Shown: positions 8,585 through 16,994 of the stretch, piece by piece | How the letters are laid out: each line of letters opens with the position of its first letter | Numbering within the stretch: position 1 is the first letter of the stretch | Source of the DNA: a virus | Strand: one strand, 5' to 3' | Length of the DNA: 40,082 nucleotides | IMG/VR virus record: IMGVR_UViG_3300033553_000236 | Coordinates: 1 to 40,082 of that record | Translations under genes and position numbers: made by a program | Notes under the pieces: model-generated | Seen by the model: the letters and a program-made list of their open reading frames with translations, nothing else | The model's database searches: none | Told to the model about the DNA's origin: nothing

Positions 8585-10626
8585 TAGCGGCTGCCCTCAA
8601 TGGTGTTGCGAATGGTGCCGCCGCGCTGCCAGTCATCTGTAAACACCTTTACCACCATGCCGTTTATGTCCATGCTGGCTTGCGAATCAATCACCTTCTG
8701 GGGCTGGCCGCTGTTAATAATTTCCACGCTCAAGGGCATACTGCCGCCGCTGTTATTGCGGTGGCGCGGGTCGTTTTCGGTGAGCACTTCCTCGCCGCGT
8801 TCGAGAATGGTGGGCACTTCATTGGCCGACAGCCCGGCAATGCCGCCGGTGTGGTGACGCCTGGCGCCAAGAAAAACACGGGGGTCTACAGTTTTAAAAG
8901 TGCCGGTACCGGTGCCGACCACACCGCCTGTGTGTTTGGTTGGCGCGGAGAAACCCGGTATACGAAGCCCTGCAAATAAAGGCGTGGTTATAGATTGCTG
9001 TATCTGAATACGAAGCAAATCACTAATAATTGAGTCTGCCAGCGATCTGAAATCCAGCTTGCCCTGCATCACCATGTCCGCCAGGGTGTTAGTGAATTCA
9101 TCACCCCAGCCACGGGCGGCTGCAATTAACTCGGCCATTGCCTTATCGCCGGATTCTGCAAGCCCGTTAAATTCTTCCTGTGCATTGAAAACAGCGCGGC
9201 TGTAGGTATCCCAGTCTATTGCACCTTGTTCGAGTAAGACATCGAGATTTTCCAGCTTGGCTGCCAGCTGCTCCTGCTCTGTGCGGGTGCGCTCGTAAAT
9301 ATCTGCTGCTTCACGCTGAATTTCGGCGGCTTTTTGCTGTGCAGCTACCGATTCACTAGCACTTCTTGCAAGCTCGATTTGCGCATCACTGGCCTCCAGT
9401 ACTTCAAGTTTATACAGAGCTATCTGCTCTGCGTTCTGGCCGTAGGTTGCGGCCTGATCTTGCAGGGCCTGGGTGATGGCGGCTATTTTTTTCTCGGCTT
9501 CCTGCCGCTCTTTGCTGGGTTCGCCATCTGCACCACCGCCTGTGCTGGGGTCTGCTCTGTCTCCGGTTACACCGTCCTGAATCGCTTTTATTTTTTCCAG
9601 CTCATCAACCATCTGCTGCAGGCCGGCAATGCGGTTTTCTAAAAATTCAGTTTGGCTGCCAGGCAGAAAATCAAACTCCCACCACGGTGAATCACCGCCT
9701 TCAAGTTGTTCTAGCTCAGCTTTTAGCTCTGCTACTTTGGCCTTTATTGTGTCGATGGCGGCGACACCACCACGCTCCATGGTGACGTAGTAATCGGCTG
9801 CGTCGCTGATGTCGTCCATGCCTTTGGATATTTTTTCAACCCAGCCATAGGTTTCACTTAAATACCCGGCCAGGTTGGCAAATGAGTTAGCCATGGCGGT
9901 GGCAGATCGCGCGATAGAACCATCGATATCTGCAAACTCATCAGCAATTTCCGGCGCCTGTTTTACAAGTGAATCGAACACATCTTTCGACAGCACTTTC
10001 CCTGCAAGCACCGCATTACGCAGCTCACCCACGGTAAGGTTCATGCCTTTTGCTATGCGGGTAGCGACTTCTGGCATGTTTTCCATAATGGAGTTAAATT
10101 CTTCTGCACGGAAAACGCCGGCAGAAAGGCCTTGGCTAAACTGCAGAAGGCCGGCATTCAGGTTGGCAGTTGACGTGCCGCTAATAATACCCAGCTGCTG
10201 AACCGCATTTGTGAGGGTTAGCATTTCATCATTAGTTGCCTGCAGCTCGGGTGCTGAACGGGCAAGACTTTGAAACAGGGAAACACTGGTGGCCAGCTGG
10301 GTGCCGTTGCGCTGTGAAATGTTATACAAAGACTGTGATACAGCTACATAGTCACCGGTTTCCTTGGTGGCGGTTTTTATGCGCTGCTGCAAAACGCCGT
10401 AGGCATCTGCCTCTAACAGTATTTTTTTTGCAAACTGAAATGATAAGTAACCCGCTACGATGCGCTTTAATGTATCTAAACTGCTGCCTAGTTTCTCTAC
10501 ATTTGCCGCTGAGCGCGCAGACTCATCACCTGTTTGCTTAACATTACCAGCTACTTGCTTTAATTCCCTAACAGCCTGTTTAATATCGGCTTTTACGAGA
10601 ATTAGAAGCTCGTCTTTATTACTCAT
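8584..10626 (-). CDS. Tape measure protein
   Basis: A 680-aa protein with a classic tape-measure domain (about residues 50-230; AGVFRAEEFNSIMENMPEV and ATRIAKGMNLTVGELR are typical), followed by a long Gln/Glu/Ala-rich coiled coil (about 290-520) and a Gly-rich C terminus. It sets tail length; at about 1.5 angstrom per residue it implies a tail near 100 nm (family rule, not measured). Its ATG lies inside the last codons of the tail-chaperone extension frame, as in lambda G/GT-H. Confidence 0.9.
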   Translation of the reverse strand: MSNKDELLILVKADIKQAVRELKQVAGNVKQTGDESARSAANVEKLGSSLDTLKRIVAGYLSFQFAKKILLEADAYGVLQQRIKTATKETGDYVAVSQSLYNISQRNGTQLATSVSLFQSLARSAPELQATNDEMLTLTNAVQQLGIISGTSTANLNAGLLQFSQGLSAGVFRAEEFNSIMENMPEVATRIAKGMNLTVGELRNAVLAGKVLSKDVFDSLVKQAPEIADEFADIDGSIARSATAMANSFANLAGYLSETYGWVEKISKGMDDISDAADYYVTMERGGVAAIDTIKAKVAELKAELEQLEGGDSPWWEFDFLPGSQTEFLENRIAGLQQMVDELEKIKAIQDGVTGDRADPSTGGGADGEPSKERQEAEKKIAAITQALQDQAATYGQNAEQIALYKLEVLEASDAQIELARSASESVAAQQKAAEIQREAADIYERTRTEQEQLAAKLENLDVLLEQGAIDWDTYSRAVFNAQEEFNGLAESGDKAMAELIAAARGWGDEFTNTLADMVMQGKLDFRSLADSIISDLLRIQIQQSITTPLFAGLRIPGFSAPTKHTGGVVGTGTGTFKTVDPRVFLGARRHHTGGIAGLSANEVPTILERGEEVLTENDPRHRNNSGGSMPLSVEIINSGQPQKVIDSQASMDINGMVVKVFTDDWQRGGTIRNTIEGSR

Positions 10627-10843
10627 AAGCGCCTCTTATTGCTTTGGCTACTCTGCTCTCTTCGCCGGCCAAAACAATGCTTAAATTATCTAACTGATCG
10701 GCACGATTCAGCTGCTTTTGTTTTTCTGCTTGCTCGAAAAATAATTTTATTTGCCTGCTTGTATAGTTTCCTATGTCGGGCTGATTATGTCCGCAAGCAA
10801 TAAGTTGGCTAAAAACGTAAGCCAGCCCTATTCCGTCTTTTCC
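10619..10843 (-). CDS. T-like extension of the tail assembly chaperone, read by -1 frameshift
   Basis: This frame has no credible start but is open from the end of the G-like gene to a TAA at 10619-10621 that overlaps the tape-measure ATG. From GAC at 10837 it encodes 72 aa (about DGIGLAYVFSQL to AIRGAYE) with a helical charged part like known T domains. The -1 shift is most likely at GGAAAAG (10837-10843), 7 nt before the G stop. The fused product would be about 204 aa and should bind the tape measure while the tail grows, as lambda GT does. Confidence 0.7.
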   Translation of the reverse strand, partial: GKDGIGLAYVFSQLIACGHNQPDIGNYTSRQIKLFFEQAEKQKQLNRADQLDNLSIVLAGEESRVAKAIRGAYE

Positions 10844-11232
10844 GTCTGTTGTTTTTGCATCTTCATCAACAACAGACGATTGATAAAAAAATTTCGGTTA
10901 ACGCTCCAGAAAGCCATTAATAATGATTGTCCATCTGTGTCGCTAAGTGTTTCGAACCACTCTACTGGCTTGCCTGTACTAATAGCCATTAGCTCAATAA
11001 GGGTGGAGACGTGGCTGTCAAATACCACCGACATGGCTGAAAAATCAACATCTTCACCATCTGAAAAAAACACAGAAAGACCCTTAATAAAGGGTTTTGC
11101 CATTGCATTAACCTTCATGCCCTGAATAAAGCTGAACTCTTTAACGACAACTGGTTCGTCGTTAATTACCACGCTCATTTCAGGAAAAAGAATTTCTGCT
11201 TCATTCGCTTTGTGTTGTGTCACTGGCTTCAC
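10828..11232 (-). CDS. Tail assembly chaperone, G-like
   Basis: A 134-aa protein with an N-terminal beta part (EILFPEMSVVIND) and a helical part (WFETLSDTDGQSLLMAFWSVN), ending in a charged K/Q/E tail. It lies between the tail tube and the tape measure, the lambda G position, and the coding signal continues in the -1 frame past its stop (see 10619-10843). It should coat the tape measure before tube polymerisation. Confidence 0.75.
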   Translation of the reverse strand: MKPVTQHKANEAEILFPEMSVVINDEPVVVKEFSFIQGMKVNAMAKPFIKGLSVFFSDGEDVDFSAMSVVFDSHVSTLIELMAISTGKPVEWFETLSDTDGQSLLMAFWSVNRNFFINRLLLMKMQKQQTEKTE

Positions 11233-11267
11233 CTTGTTTAATTTTTATACTACTAAATTTAACTAAG

Positions 11268-11468
11268 TCAGCTGCCTGCTTTTTCAATGTTGGCGCGGTC
11301 GCTGTCTGACGCCATGCGCGCGCGCTTTTCGGTTACCAGTTTTTCTGCCTGTGGCTTGCGCAGGGTTACCACTTCGCCCGGCGCGTAGTCTACGCGGCGG
11401 TGGGTGTGAGGTTGCAGCAGGACTATACTTACCTGTTCTGCGCTGGTGTCTGTTTTTTTGTCTGTCAT
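11268..11468 (-). CDS. Small protein after the tail tube gene
   Basis: A 66-aa acidic/basic protein with a central beta-like stretch (PHTHRRVDYAPGEVVTLRKP) and a helical Lys/Ala-rich tail. Similar small proteins occur near tail-tube or head-completion genes in other phages, but I cannot name the family. A short intergenic gap separates it from the tail tube gene and another from the chaperone. Confidence 0.6.
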   Translation of the reverse strand: MTDKKTDTSAEQVSIVLLQPHTHRRVDYAPGEVVTLRKPQAEKLVTEKRARMASDSDRANIEKAGS

Positions 11469-11509
11469 GGTGTCACCTGTTGCTTGTTGCTTTTTAAACG
11501 GTTATTGGC

Positions 11510-12259
11510 TTAAGCCTCGTTTTTCCATTTCATCACCTGATCACCCGCGGGGCGTGAGGTGTCAATTTCTGCAATGCCGCTTAATGTCATGGCCGCGGCT
11601 TCGGTGTTAATCATGTCGAGCGCGCTGGGGTCGAGCTTCACCTTGTACATTTCTGCACGGGTTTGCTTGTCGTTGTTGGCGGTGTTTTTGCCTGCAAACA
11701 CCACGTACTTGGCGGTGTTGCCGGGGGCCGAGGTAATGTGGTCCTGCGCGGCGTAGGTGTAGCTCACTTCAATTGCGCTTTCGTCGGGTATTGCGCCTGT
11801 TGAAAGAATTTCAACCATGCCTTCGTCGGCGTGCACAATGTAGTCGACGTCTACCGTGTAGGTTACCGGCGTGGCGGCGTCATCGGTTACGGTAGCCGTG
11901 CTGATCTTGTTGTGGTCCAGCAGCACAAAACCATCATGGTAAGCGGTGTGCGCTTCGTCGGTTACGCTAGCCCCCACTTTGGACGTGGCCACACCTTGCA
12001 GCGCCTGCGCCAGGTGATCTTTACGCACCGAGTGCAGGGTGAAGCTCACGGCGTATTCAATCGAGTTAATCCAGCTGGCGGCTACTGCGCGGCCACCGGT
12101 AACACTTTCAACGTGCTGGCCTCGGCTTACATTTGGGGTTGCGGTTGCAGCACTGCAATCGCCCAAAAATTTCAGGTTAATCGGGTTGCCGTTGGCGTCG
12201 ATATCGCCAACAAACATCTTGCCCTGGCCACGGAAATATTTGCTGCTAAAATCTTCCAT
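11510..12259 (-). CDS. Major tail tube protein
   Basis: A 249-aa protein, beta-rich, starting MEDFSSKYFRGQGKMFVGD, followed by a tail-tube pattern of alternating strands (IEYAVSFTLHSVRKDHLAQAL) and a second beta domain. Its place directly after the tail terminator and before the chaperones, together with its length, identifies it as the tube subunit of a long flexible tail. The C-terminal strand PAGDQVMKWKNEA fits tube subunit packing. Confidence 0.82.
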   Translation of the reverse strand: MEDFSSKYFRGQGKMFVGDIDANGNPINLKFLGDCSAATATPNVSRGQHVESVTGGRAVAASWINSIEYAVSFTLHSVRKDHLAQALQGVATSKVGASVTDEAHTAYHDGFVLLDHNKISTATVTDDAATPVTYTVDVDYIVHADEGMVEILSTGAIPDESAIEVSYTYAAQDHITSAPGNTAKYVVFAGKNTANNDKQTRAEMYKVKLDPSALDMINTEAAAMTLSGIAEIDTSRPAGDQVMKWKNEA

Positions 12260-12269
12260 CTCTATACCC

Positions 12270-12725
12270 TCAGTTGTTTACGGCCTGGCCGTAGGTAATG
12301 TCTAAATCGAATTGCGCGCTGTGCATGTAGGCGTTATCTACCCCCTGGGCAAATCGCCAGGCGGTGAGCGCGGCATCTGCCACTGCGCCATTGAGTGTGT
12401 CTGTGCGCATAATGGCATCCAGCACAATTTCAGGCAGGCCCTTGCGTTGATCAAATGCCGCTTCAAAATTATCTTCGTACCACACAAAGCCAAACTTTAT
12501 TTGCTGGGTTACGTCGTTGTATTTGTGGCCCATGGGTGTGGGCTCACCATCACCCAGTTCAAACACTAATGCGGGCAGTTCGTTGTCTCTAAATTCTTTT
12601 AAATCGCGGTTGCCGTTGAGCACGGTAAACGCTTTACCAAAATGCGCATTGGCCCATGCAGTGAGCGCAACATCACCGGTTAGCACGATTACAAGCTCGC
12701 TGTGTGCGTTGTTGAGTTTACTCAT
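12270..12725 (-). CDS. Tail terminator protein candidate
   Basis: A 151-aa alpha/beta protein located between the gp10-like connector gene and the tail tube gene, where siphophages encode the terminator that caps the tube and joins it to the head. The pattern of a central hydrophobic strand (IKFGFVWYED) and a C-terminal beta segment fits the family loosely. The start overlaps the upstream stop (ATGA type, 12722-12725), so translation is coupled. Confidence 0.6.
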   Translation of the reverse strand: MSKLNNAHSELVIVLTGDVALTAWANAHFGKAFTVLNGNRDLKEFRDNELPALVFELGDGEPTPMGHKYNDVTQQIKFGFVWYEDNFEAAFDQRKGLPEIVLDAIMRTDTLNGAVADAALTAWRFAQGVDNAYMHSAQFDLDITYGQAVNN

Positions 12726-13099
12726 AAGGCGAACACCTTTTTCTGTAGCTGCTGGCGCACTTCGCCGGTTACATCCACACTTTCAACGGCATCATCCAGA
12801 AACGGCCTGCGGCCATGCACCTGGTTAGCCCCTGTGCCTTCGTGCACGTTAATGGCGTAGCTTGTGGTATTACCCACCAGCGCCGACAGGTTGCCAATAG
12901 TTTTAAAAAAATGGCCCTGCAATAAATTACCCGTGCGCACAGGTATGGGGTAGTCGCCCGGTGATGCACCGCTTTTCAGGTTATCTATTTGCGCGTTGTC
13001 TATTTTTACAACTGCATTGCGCAGGCCCTGCTTAAGCGCGGCCTCAACCGAACGTGCACGGCGGTAAAACTTATTAGCCAGTGCGCCGGCGGTGCTCAT
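12722..13099 (-). CDS. HK97 gp10-like neck/connector protein
   Basis: A 125-aa protein with the gp10-like order: basic helical N terminus (FYRRARSVEAAL), a central PVRTGNLLQGHF motif (positively charged and Gly-containing) and a C-terminal RRPFLDDAVE. The family forms part of the head-tail joint. It overlaps both neighbours by 4 nt, as in a tightly coupled connector operon. Confidence 0.75.
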   Translation of the reverse strand: MSTAGALANKFYRRARSVEAALKQGLRNAVVKIDNAQIDNLKSGASPGDYPIPVRTGNLLQGHFFKTIGNLSALVGNTTSYAINVHEGTGANQVHGRRPFLDDAVESVDVTGEVRQQLQKKVFAL

Positions 13100-13539
13100 G
13101 CGCTTAACCCGAAGTGGCTGGTTTCAACATAGCCAACGGCGAGGCCGCCATTGTTTTCAATGTCTACACCCAGCTGCATTAAGTGCCTGGCGGCGGTGTC
13201 GTCTGCCGCTTTTGCGCGCTCCAGTATGCGTCGGTTTTCATCTTCAACCGACTCAGACGAACGCGACTTGCTCATTTTGGCCTGCTCGAAATTCGGCAGG
13301 CGGCGCAGCAACTCTGCTGCGGTTAGGTATTTTTCGGCCTCGATAATGTGCACTTCACTGGCACCGGTGGCGGCAGAGTAAAACGATGCGCCTACCGCAT
13401 CACTCACTACCTGCCCGAACGCCTGCAGTATTGAGTCGACATAACCGTCGCCTGCAATAAAGGCGGCGGTATCATCAATATCAAATTGCTTTGAGTTGAA
13501 GCCCAGTGCCACGACATCTTGTGCGGTTGCTTTTGCCAT
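13096..13539 (-). CDS. Head-tail connector candidate
   Basis: A 147-aa helical protein; I chose ATG 13539 rather than the in-frame TTG at 13551. It has helices typical of neck adaptor proteins (DGYVDSILQAFGQVVSDAVG, EVHIIEAEKYLTAAELLRRL) and an acidic-basic middle (SRSSESVEDENRR). It is the first gene after the capsid terminator, so it is read from leak-through or from its own start. Role inferred from position. Confidence 0.6.
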   Translation of the reverse strand: MAKATAQDVVALGFNSKQFDIDDTAAFIAGDGYVDSILQAFGQVVSDAVGASFYSAATGASEVHIIEAEKYLTAAELLRRLPNFEQAKMSKSRSSESVEDENRRILERAKAADDTAARHLMQLGVDIENNGGLAVGYVETSHFGLSA

Positions 13540-13587
13540 GCTGCTTATCAAGCCCGTTGTTGTTTAAAAATGGGTTGTTTAAAAAAG

Positions 13588-13610
13588 TCCGGGCGTCATG
13601 CCCGGACAAT
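13588..13610 (-). terminator. Strong intrinsic terminator after the major capsid gene
   Basis: On the minus strand GTCCGGGC-ATGAC-GCCCGGAC is followed by TTTTTT. The stem is 8 bp of almost only G-C pairs with a 5-nt loop. It lies about 40 bp after the capsid stop, so it should reduce transcription of connector and tail genes relative to capsid, a common way to set protein ratios. Confidence 0.85.
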
Positions 13611-13649
13611 CGCTGGTTTCACCACGTACCGTGGGAGGTTGGGTGATCG

Positions 13650-14702
13650 TTACGAGAACAGAACCCGGCGAACCTGATCGCTGTCGCCAATGGCGGCGTT
13701 CAGCTGCATGCGGCCCACCAGATCTTCTGCACTTACGTAAATGTTGCGCGAGGATTCAACGTTCATGTCCATCCATACGCCGCGCTTCATTTTGTGGCCC
13801 GGTAACACCAGGTAATAACCTGTGCTGTTGGCCGGAATTTCAGTGCTGCTAATGATGCCCGCAATGCGGTATGCCATTGGCTCTTTCACTGTGCCGGCAT
13901 CCACAATGGCACTGCCGCGCTGGGCGGTGAGCATGCGCTGTAAACGGCCCACATGCTCTGGCGCACACACTGCATAAAACGAGGTGTTTTGCCCTACGGC
14001 GTAACCCTTGTCTTTTACGCTGCGCAAAATGGTAGACGCGGCTTTGTTTGCAGTGGTGGTGTCGTCGGTGTCAAACGCGGTGTTAATGCCTGCGCCCTGC
14101 GCGGTTAACAGTGCGTAATGCAGGTTGGCCTGCTTCTGGTAACCTTTGGCCATAAACTCGGCAATGGCATCTTCAATTTTCCAGAACTGGTTAAACTGCA
14201 ACCACTGGTCGAGCATGCCCAGACCATCTGAAAATTCCAGATAACGCACGGTGGTTAGATCTTCCGCAATGTTTTTGCGAATTTTAATCTCCTGCCCTGG
14301 CAAACGCTGGTTCCAGCTGATGCCCGCACTGGTTGCTACAATGTCGAAGTGATCGTGCGTGCTGCCACGCAGGTCTACCAGATCGAACAGCGCGGCGTAG
14401 CCCATGTCGATGTCGGGCATGTTTTCGTGAAAAAACTGCTCAACACTGTTGGCCACCGAAGTAAGCTGCGGGTTGTCGGAATCGGTTGCGTACTTCATCG
14501 CCAGGTGCGACTTAATACGATCAAAGGTTACTGGCGAGTTACTCGCATCCAGCCCTTTAATGTTGCTGAGCGCCTGTGTTTTTGCAATTTCCAGACACAG
14601 CTGTGGCTTGTTAAGCTCAAAGCCCACGGCACCGGCAAGCGACTTTACCTGCGTGGCGCGGTCCATGCCTTTGAGTGCTTTATAATCAATCGCTGTTTTC
14701 AT
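13650..14702 (-). CDS. Major capsid protein
   Basis: A 350-aa protein of HK97-fold capsid type by position and pattern. It is preceded by protease/scaffold and decoration genes and followed by connectors. Typical elements are an N-terminal helical part, a central domain with NQRLPGQEIKIRKN, and a C-terminal domain with APEHVGRLQRMLTAQ and the MKRGVWMDMNVESSRNIYVS strand region. It has no long removable scaffold-like N terminus, in keeping with the separate scaffold encoded upstream. Confidence 0.82.
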   Translation of the reverse strand: MKTAIDYKALKGMDRATQVKSLAGAVGFELNKPQLCLEIAKTQALSNIKGLDASNSPVTFDRIKSHLAMKYATDSDNPQLTSVANSVEQFFHENMPDIDMGYAALFDLVDLRGSTHDHFDIVATSAGISWNQRLPGQEIKIRKNIAEDLTTVRYLEFSDGLGMLDQWLQFNQFWKIEDAIAEFMAKGYQKQANLHYALLTAQGAGINTAFDTDDTTTANKAASTILRSVKDKGYAVGQNTSFYAVCAPEHVGRLQRMLTAQRGSAIVDAGTVKEPMAYRIAGIISSTEIPANSTGYYLVLPGHKMKRGVWMDMNVESSRNIYVSAEDLVGRMQLNAAIGDSDQVRRVLFS

Positions 14703-14740
14703 TGGTATCCCCTAATAGTTACCAGATTTGTACCGGCCGC

Positions 14741-15079
14741 TTATGCAAACGGTGTTAAATAAATGATGCCTTCAACGTCTGCCGCCAGTGCATCTTCGGC
14801 CACCATGCCGGCCAGTGTGTTTGCGGTGGCGACGGTGGTAAAGTTTTCTGCAGTAGCATCCCAGTAAACGGCGGTGCCGGTTGCCCATGCCTGCGCTGCA
14901 ACCTTGGGCACGCGCGCCATGGGGGCTTCGTGCACAAACACGTTGTCTTCGTCTGCATCTTTGGTGTGCAGCGCCATCATCACGCGGCCGTTAATCACGT
15001 AAAAGTTTTTAGCCGTGGTGGCTGCGCTGTGCGCGTGCAGCACCGAGTGCTGCGTGGAACTTAAAACTTCTGTTGCCAT
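14741..15079 (-). CDS. Capsid decoration protein, DUF2190-like
   Basis: A 112-aa beta-rich protein. VPKVAAQAWATGTAVYWD, then AGMVAEDALAADVEG, are hallmarks of the DUF2190 capsid-cement family. Members bind the outer face of expanded heads and stabilise them. The gene lies between protease/scaffold and capsid, as in other phages. Two short flanking gaps (about 40 bp each) hold no visible gene. Confidence 0.8.
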   Translation of the reverse strand: MATEVLSSTQHSVLHAHSAATTAKNFYVINGRVMMALHTKDADEDNVFVHEAPMARVPKVAAQAWATGTAVYWDATAENFTTVATANTLAGMVAEDALAADVEGIIYLTPFA

Positions 15080-15120
15080 GTCGTTATCCCCAGTTGTTAA
15101 TCAGAAATGGCTGTTGCGGC

Positions 15121-15582
15121 TTAACCGGCAATCAGCTTGTTATTAAACGGGCTGCTTTCATCCTTGCTGCCTTTTTCGCCACCCTGCGCGCCGCTGGTGT
15201 TGGGGTCGCCGCCCTGAATTTCACCGGCTGAACCTGCCATTTTGCTCACCTTGCCGCAGTAGGTTTTAAGGCGCTCAACGGGCCAGTCGGCATAGCTTTC
15301 TTTTGCGGTTTTAACCGTAGCTTCATCGTCGCCTTCAATTAAACCGGCAAGGCGTTCTGCGGCCACTACGTCATCAACCAGTGCCTTGTGGTATTGCTGG
15401 CCGACTTCAGCCTGTGCTTTCAGTGCGTCCACACTGGTGTCGCCCAGCGCGTCTTTCAGCGTTTTCAGCTCGGTTGCGGCGGCCTGTAATTCTGGCTGCT
15501 TATCGGCTAATTCCGCGTGCTTTGCTTTCAACGCGTCATATTTGTCTTTCAGTTCTTTTGCTTCTTTCGCTGTTAATTCCAT
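15121..15582 (-). CDS. Nested scaffold protein from an internal start
   Basis: Inside the protease-scaffold gene, ATG 15580-15582 has GAGGGTGG just upstream, a good ribosome site, and starts exactly at the coiled-coil part (MELTAKEAKELKDKYDALKA). The product would be 153 aa of pure scaffold. This copies the lambda C/Nu3 plan, in which the nested product is made in excess. Inferred from the start signal and the domain boundary. Confidence 0.55.
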   Translation of the reverse strand: MELTAKEAKELKDKYDALKAKHAELADKQPELQAAATELKTLKDALGDTSVDALKAQAEVGQQYHKALVDDVVAAERLAGLIEGDDEATVKTAKESYADWPVERLKTYCGKVSKMAGSAGEIQGGDPNTSGAQGGEKGSKDESSPFNNKLIAG

Positions 15583-16230
15583 GGAACCACCCTCGTTATC
15601 GTGTGTTGATGCCTGTTTATGAATACGTGCGCCAGGCTGCGCGCCCAACCACACCAGTGAACCTTCGTATGCCTGCCCCGGCGAGTGAAGGCGATAGGCC
15701 ATTACACTTTCATCGGGTCGCTTAATGGGTGTGCGCTCGGCGTAGTTAAAGCCTATGCTTACATCTCCCGCTATGCCGGCGTCTATCTTTGCAATCAGGT
15801 TGTCACCACCGGCGGCACGGCTCATGTAAAAGCTGGCCTGCAATAGCGTTGCCTGTTCGTCGCCCACAAACTCAAGCGTTGGCTCGCGCAAAAGTTCGCG
15901 GGCTTCTTCCTGGCTCATGGTGATTTTTTCAGCTTTAAAAAACCGGCCTTCGCCGGGGCCGCTGTCACCATCCCAGCTGGCGGGGTGCTTTACGAAAAAC
16001 CCCTTGCCCGGCAGCGTGGTTGCGAGATTGTCAATTAGCGCGGTGTCAATTACTTCGCCGTCGCGGTCTATGGCGTTATGCGCCAGATACATGGTGCGCA
16101 TGTACAATTCATCGGCTTTAAACTCGCGCAGCGTAAAGCTGTTAATGAGCGCCAGATCATTTTCATCCGGGTTGCCGTGGGCCGACTTAACGGCCACCAG
16201 GTTAATGTGTTTAAGGCCTGACTTTTTCAT
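15121..16230 (-). CDS. Prohead protease fused to scaffold
   Basis: A 369-aa protein from ATG 16230 (the frame is open further, to 16458, but that part is the reverse reading of the previous gene and very basic). The protease domain covers about residues 30-200: His82 in VKHPASWDGD and Ser158 in GDVSIGF are the catalytic candidates. The C-terminal 150 residues (from Met217) are a Lys/Glu/Ala coiled coil followed by a Gly/Ser-rich tail, typical of a scaffold. The protease should cut itself and the scaffold during head maturation. Confidence 0.82.
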   Translation of the reverse strand: MKKSGLKHINLVAVKSAHGNPDENDLALINSFTLREFKADELYMRTMYLAHNAIDRDGEVIDTALIDNLATTLPGKGFFVKHPASWDGDSGPGEGRFFKAEKITMSQEEARELLREPTLEFVGDEQATLLQASFYMSRAAGGDNLIAKIDAGIAGDVSIGFNYAERTPIKRPDESVMAYRLHSPGQAYEGSLVWLGAQPGARIHKQASTHDNEGGSMELTAKEAKELKDKYDALKAKHAELADKQPELQAAATELKTLKDALGDTSVDALKAQAEVGQQYHKALVDDVVAAERLAGLIEGDDEATVKTAKESYADWPVERLKTYCGKVSKMAGSAGEIQGGDPNTSGAQGGEKGSKDESSPFNNKLIAG

Positions 16231-16234
16231 GGCG

Positions 16235-16654
16235 CTACTTTCGGCTGATGTTCTTGTTGCGCCACATTGCCTGCTCGCAGGTAATGGGGCCGGTGTAGTC
16301 TGGCTTTTTCCACTCAGGGGTTTCGCCGCGCTCGGCCTTGCCGCCCTGCTTTTGCTTCGCAGCATCTGCCGGCTTTTCGGCTGGCGGCTTCTGCTGTGTT
16401 TTATCCGCCGCATCATTCTGCGATTCACCCTGTGAACCCTCAGCAGCGGAATCGTCAACCGGCGCCTGGTTAACCAACGTATCCATGGCCTTTGCCAACG
16501 CCGCCAGCACCGGCTGACGCTTCTGCCTTTGCGACTCTGCCTCGTTTAACTCGCGCAACACCTCAAGGCTGAGCGCGCCACTCTCTGCGCCTTCAGCCAC
16601 AGAGCGCGTAACGCTTTTTGTATTGCCATTCAAAATCTCTATTAATTCGCTCAT
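16235..16654 (-). CDS. Unknown protein before the protease gene
   Basis: A 139-aa hydrophilic protein: a helical N terminus (SGALSLEVLRELNEAESQRQ), an Ala/Glu/Lys/Gln-rich middle of low complexity, and a C-terminal short motif (PEWKKPDYTGPITCEQAMW). Start ATG 16654 has AAGGA before it. It is the first gene after late element B and ends 4 nt before the protease start, so it is in the head block. No family recognised. Confidence 0.6.
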   Translation of the reverse strand: MSELIEILNGNTKSVTRSVAEGAESGALSLEVLRELNEAESQRQKRQPVLAALAKAMDTLVNQAPVDDSAAEGSQGESQNDAADKTQQKPPAEKPADAAKQKQGGKAERGETPEWKKPDYTGPITCEQAMWRNKNISRK

Positions 16655-16669
16655 ATAATTTCCTTAATA

Positions 16670-16690
16670 TGCCCGGCGACCAACCGGGCA
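16670..16690. other. 5' leader hairpin before the head block
   Basis: An inverted repeat TGCCCGG ... CCGGGCA (16670-16676 / 16684-16690) with a 7-nt loop lies in the leader between late element B and the 16654 start. It has no T tract, so it is more likely an mRNA stability or processing hairpin than a terminator. Confidence 0.4.
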
Positions 16691-16723
16691 AGGAGTCGTA
16701 ATGAAATAAACGTGAGCTTAAGT

Positions 16724-16763
16724 ATTAAAAAGAAATCGCGCCCGGTCGTCCGAAGCGTGTCAA
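16724..16763 (-). promoter_or_regulatory. Late promoter element, copy B (head block)
   Basis: Minus-strand TTGACACGCTTCGGACGAC (16745-16763) is identical over 19 bases to the copy at 24390-24408. A -10-like TTTAAT lies at 16724-16729, its first base 33 bp from the T of TGAC. The whole element is about 70 bp ahead of the first head gene of this block (16654). TTGACA resembles a -35 box but lies too far from the -10, so an activator site is more likely. Confidence 0.72.
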
Positions 16764-16822
16764 AAAAACAAAAAACCCGCTAAATCAGCGCCTCACATCT
16801 ACTTGCATGGGGCTGTAAACAC

Positions 16823-16861
16823 AAAAAAGCCGGGTAAGCATTTCTGCTGTGCCCGGCTTTT
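16823..16861. terminator. Bidirectional intrinsic terminator
   Basis: AAAAAAGCCGGG ... CCCGGCTTTT with an inner AGCA/TGCT extension forms a 10-bp or longer stem with A and T tracts on the two sides, so it can end transcription on both strands. It ends the accessory cassette (16995-18437) and insulates it from late element B. The rest of the 16655-16994 gap has no visible gene. Confidence 0.8.
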
Positions 16862-16994
16862 GGCTTGAAGCTTTTGGTTGTTTGGTGGGTTGGGTTTTAT
16901 TTTAAATGGATGGGTGTGTTAAGGCGTTGAATGATAAAAGCAGTAGTATTGGTATTAGTATTAGTTTATTCATGGTTGTCCTTTATTTTCATAT

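Noticed and set aside
16745-16763. TTGACA of the late elements as a plain sigma-70 -35 box
   Set aside because: No -10 hexamer lies at 16-18 bp from it in any copy; the common hexamer is at 33-34 bp, so an activator site fits better. Copies C and D also lack the first T of TTGACA.
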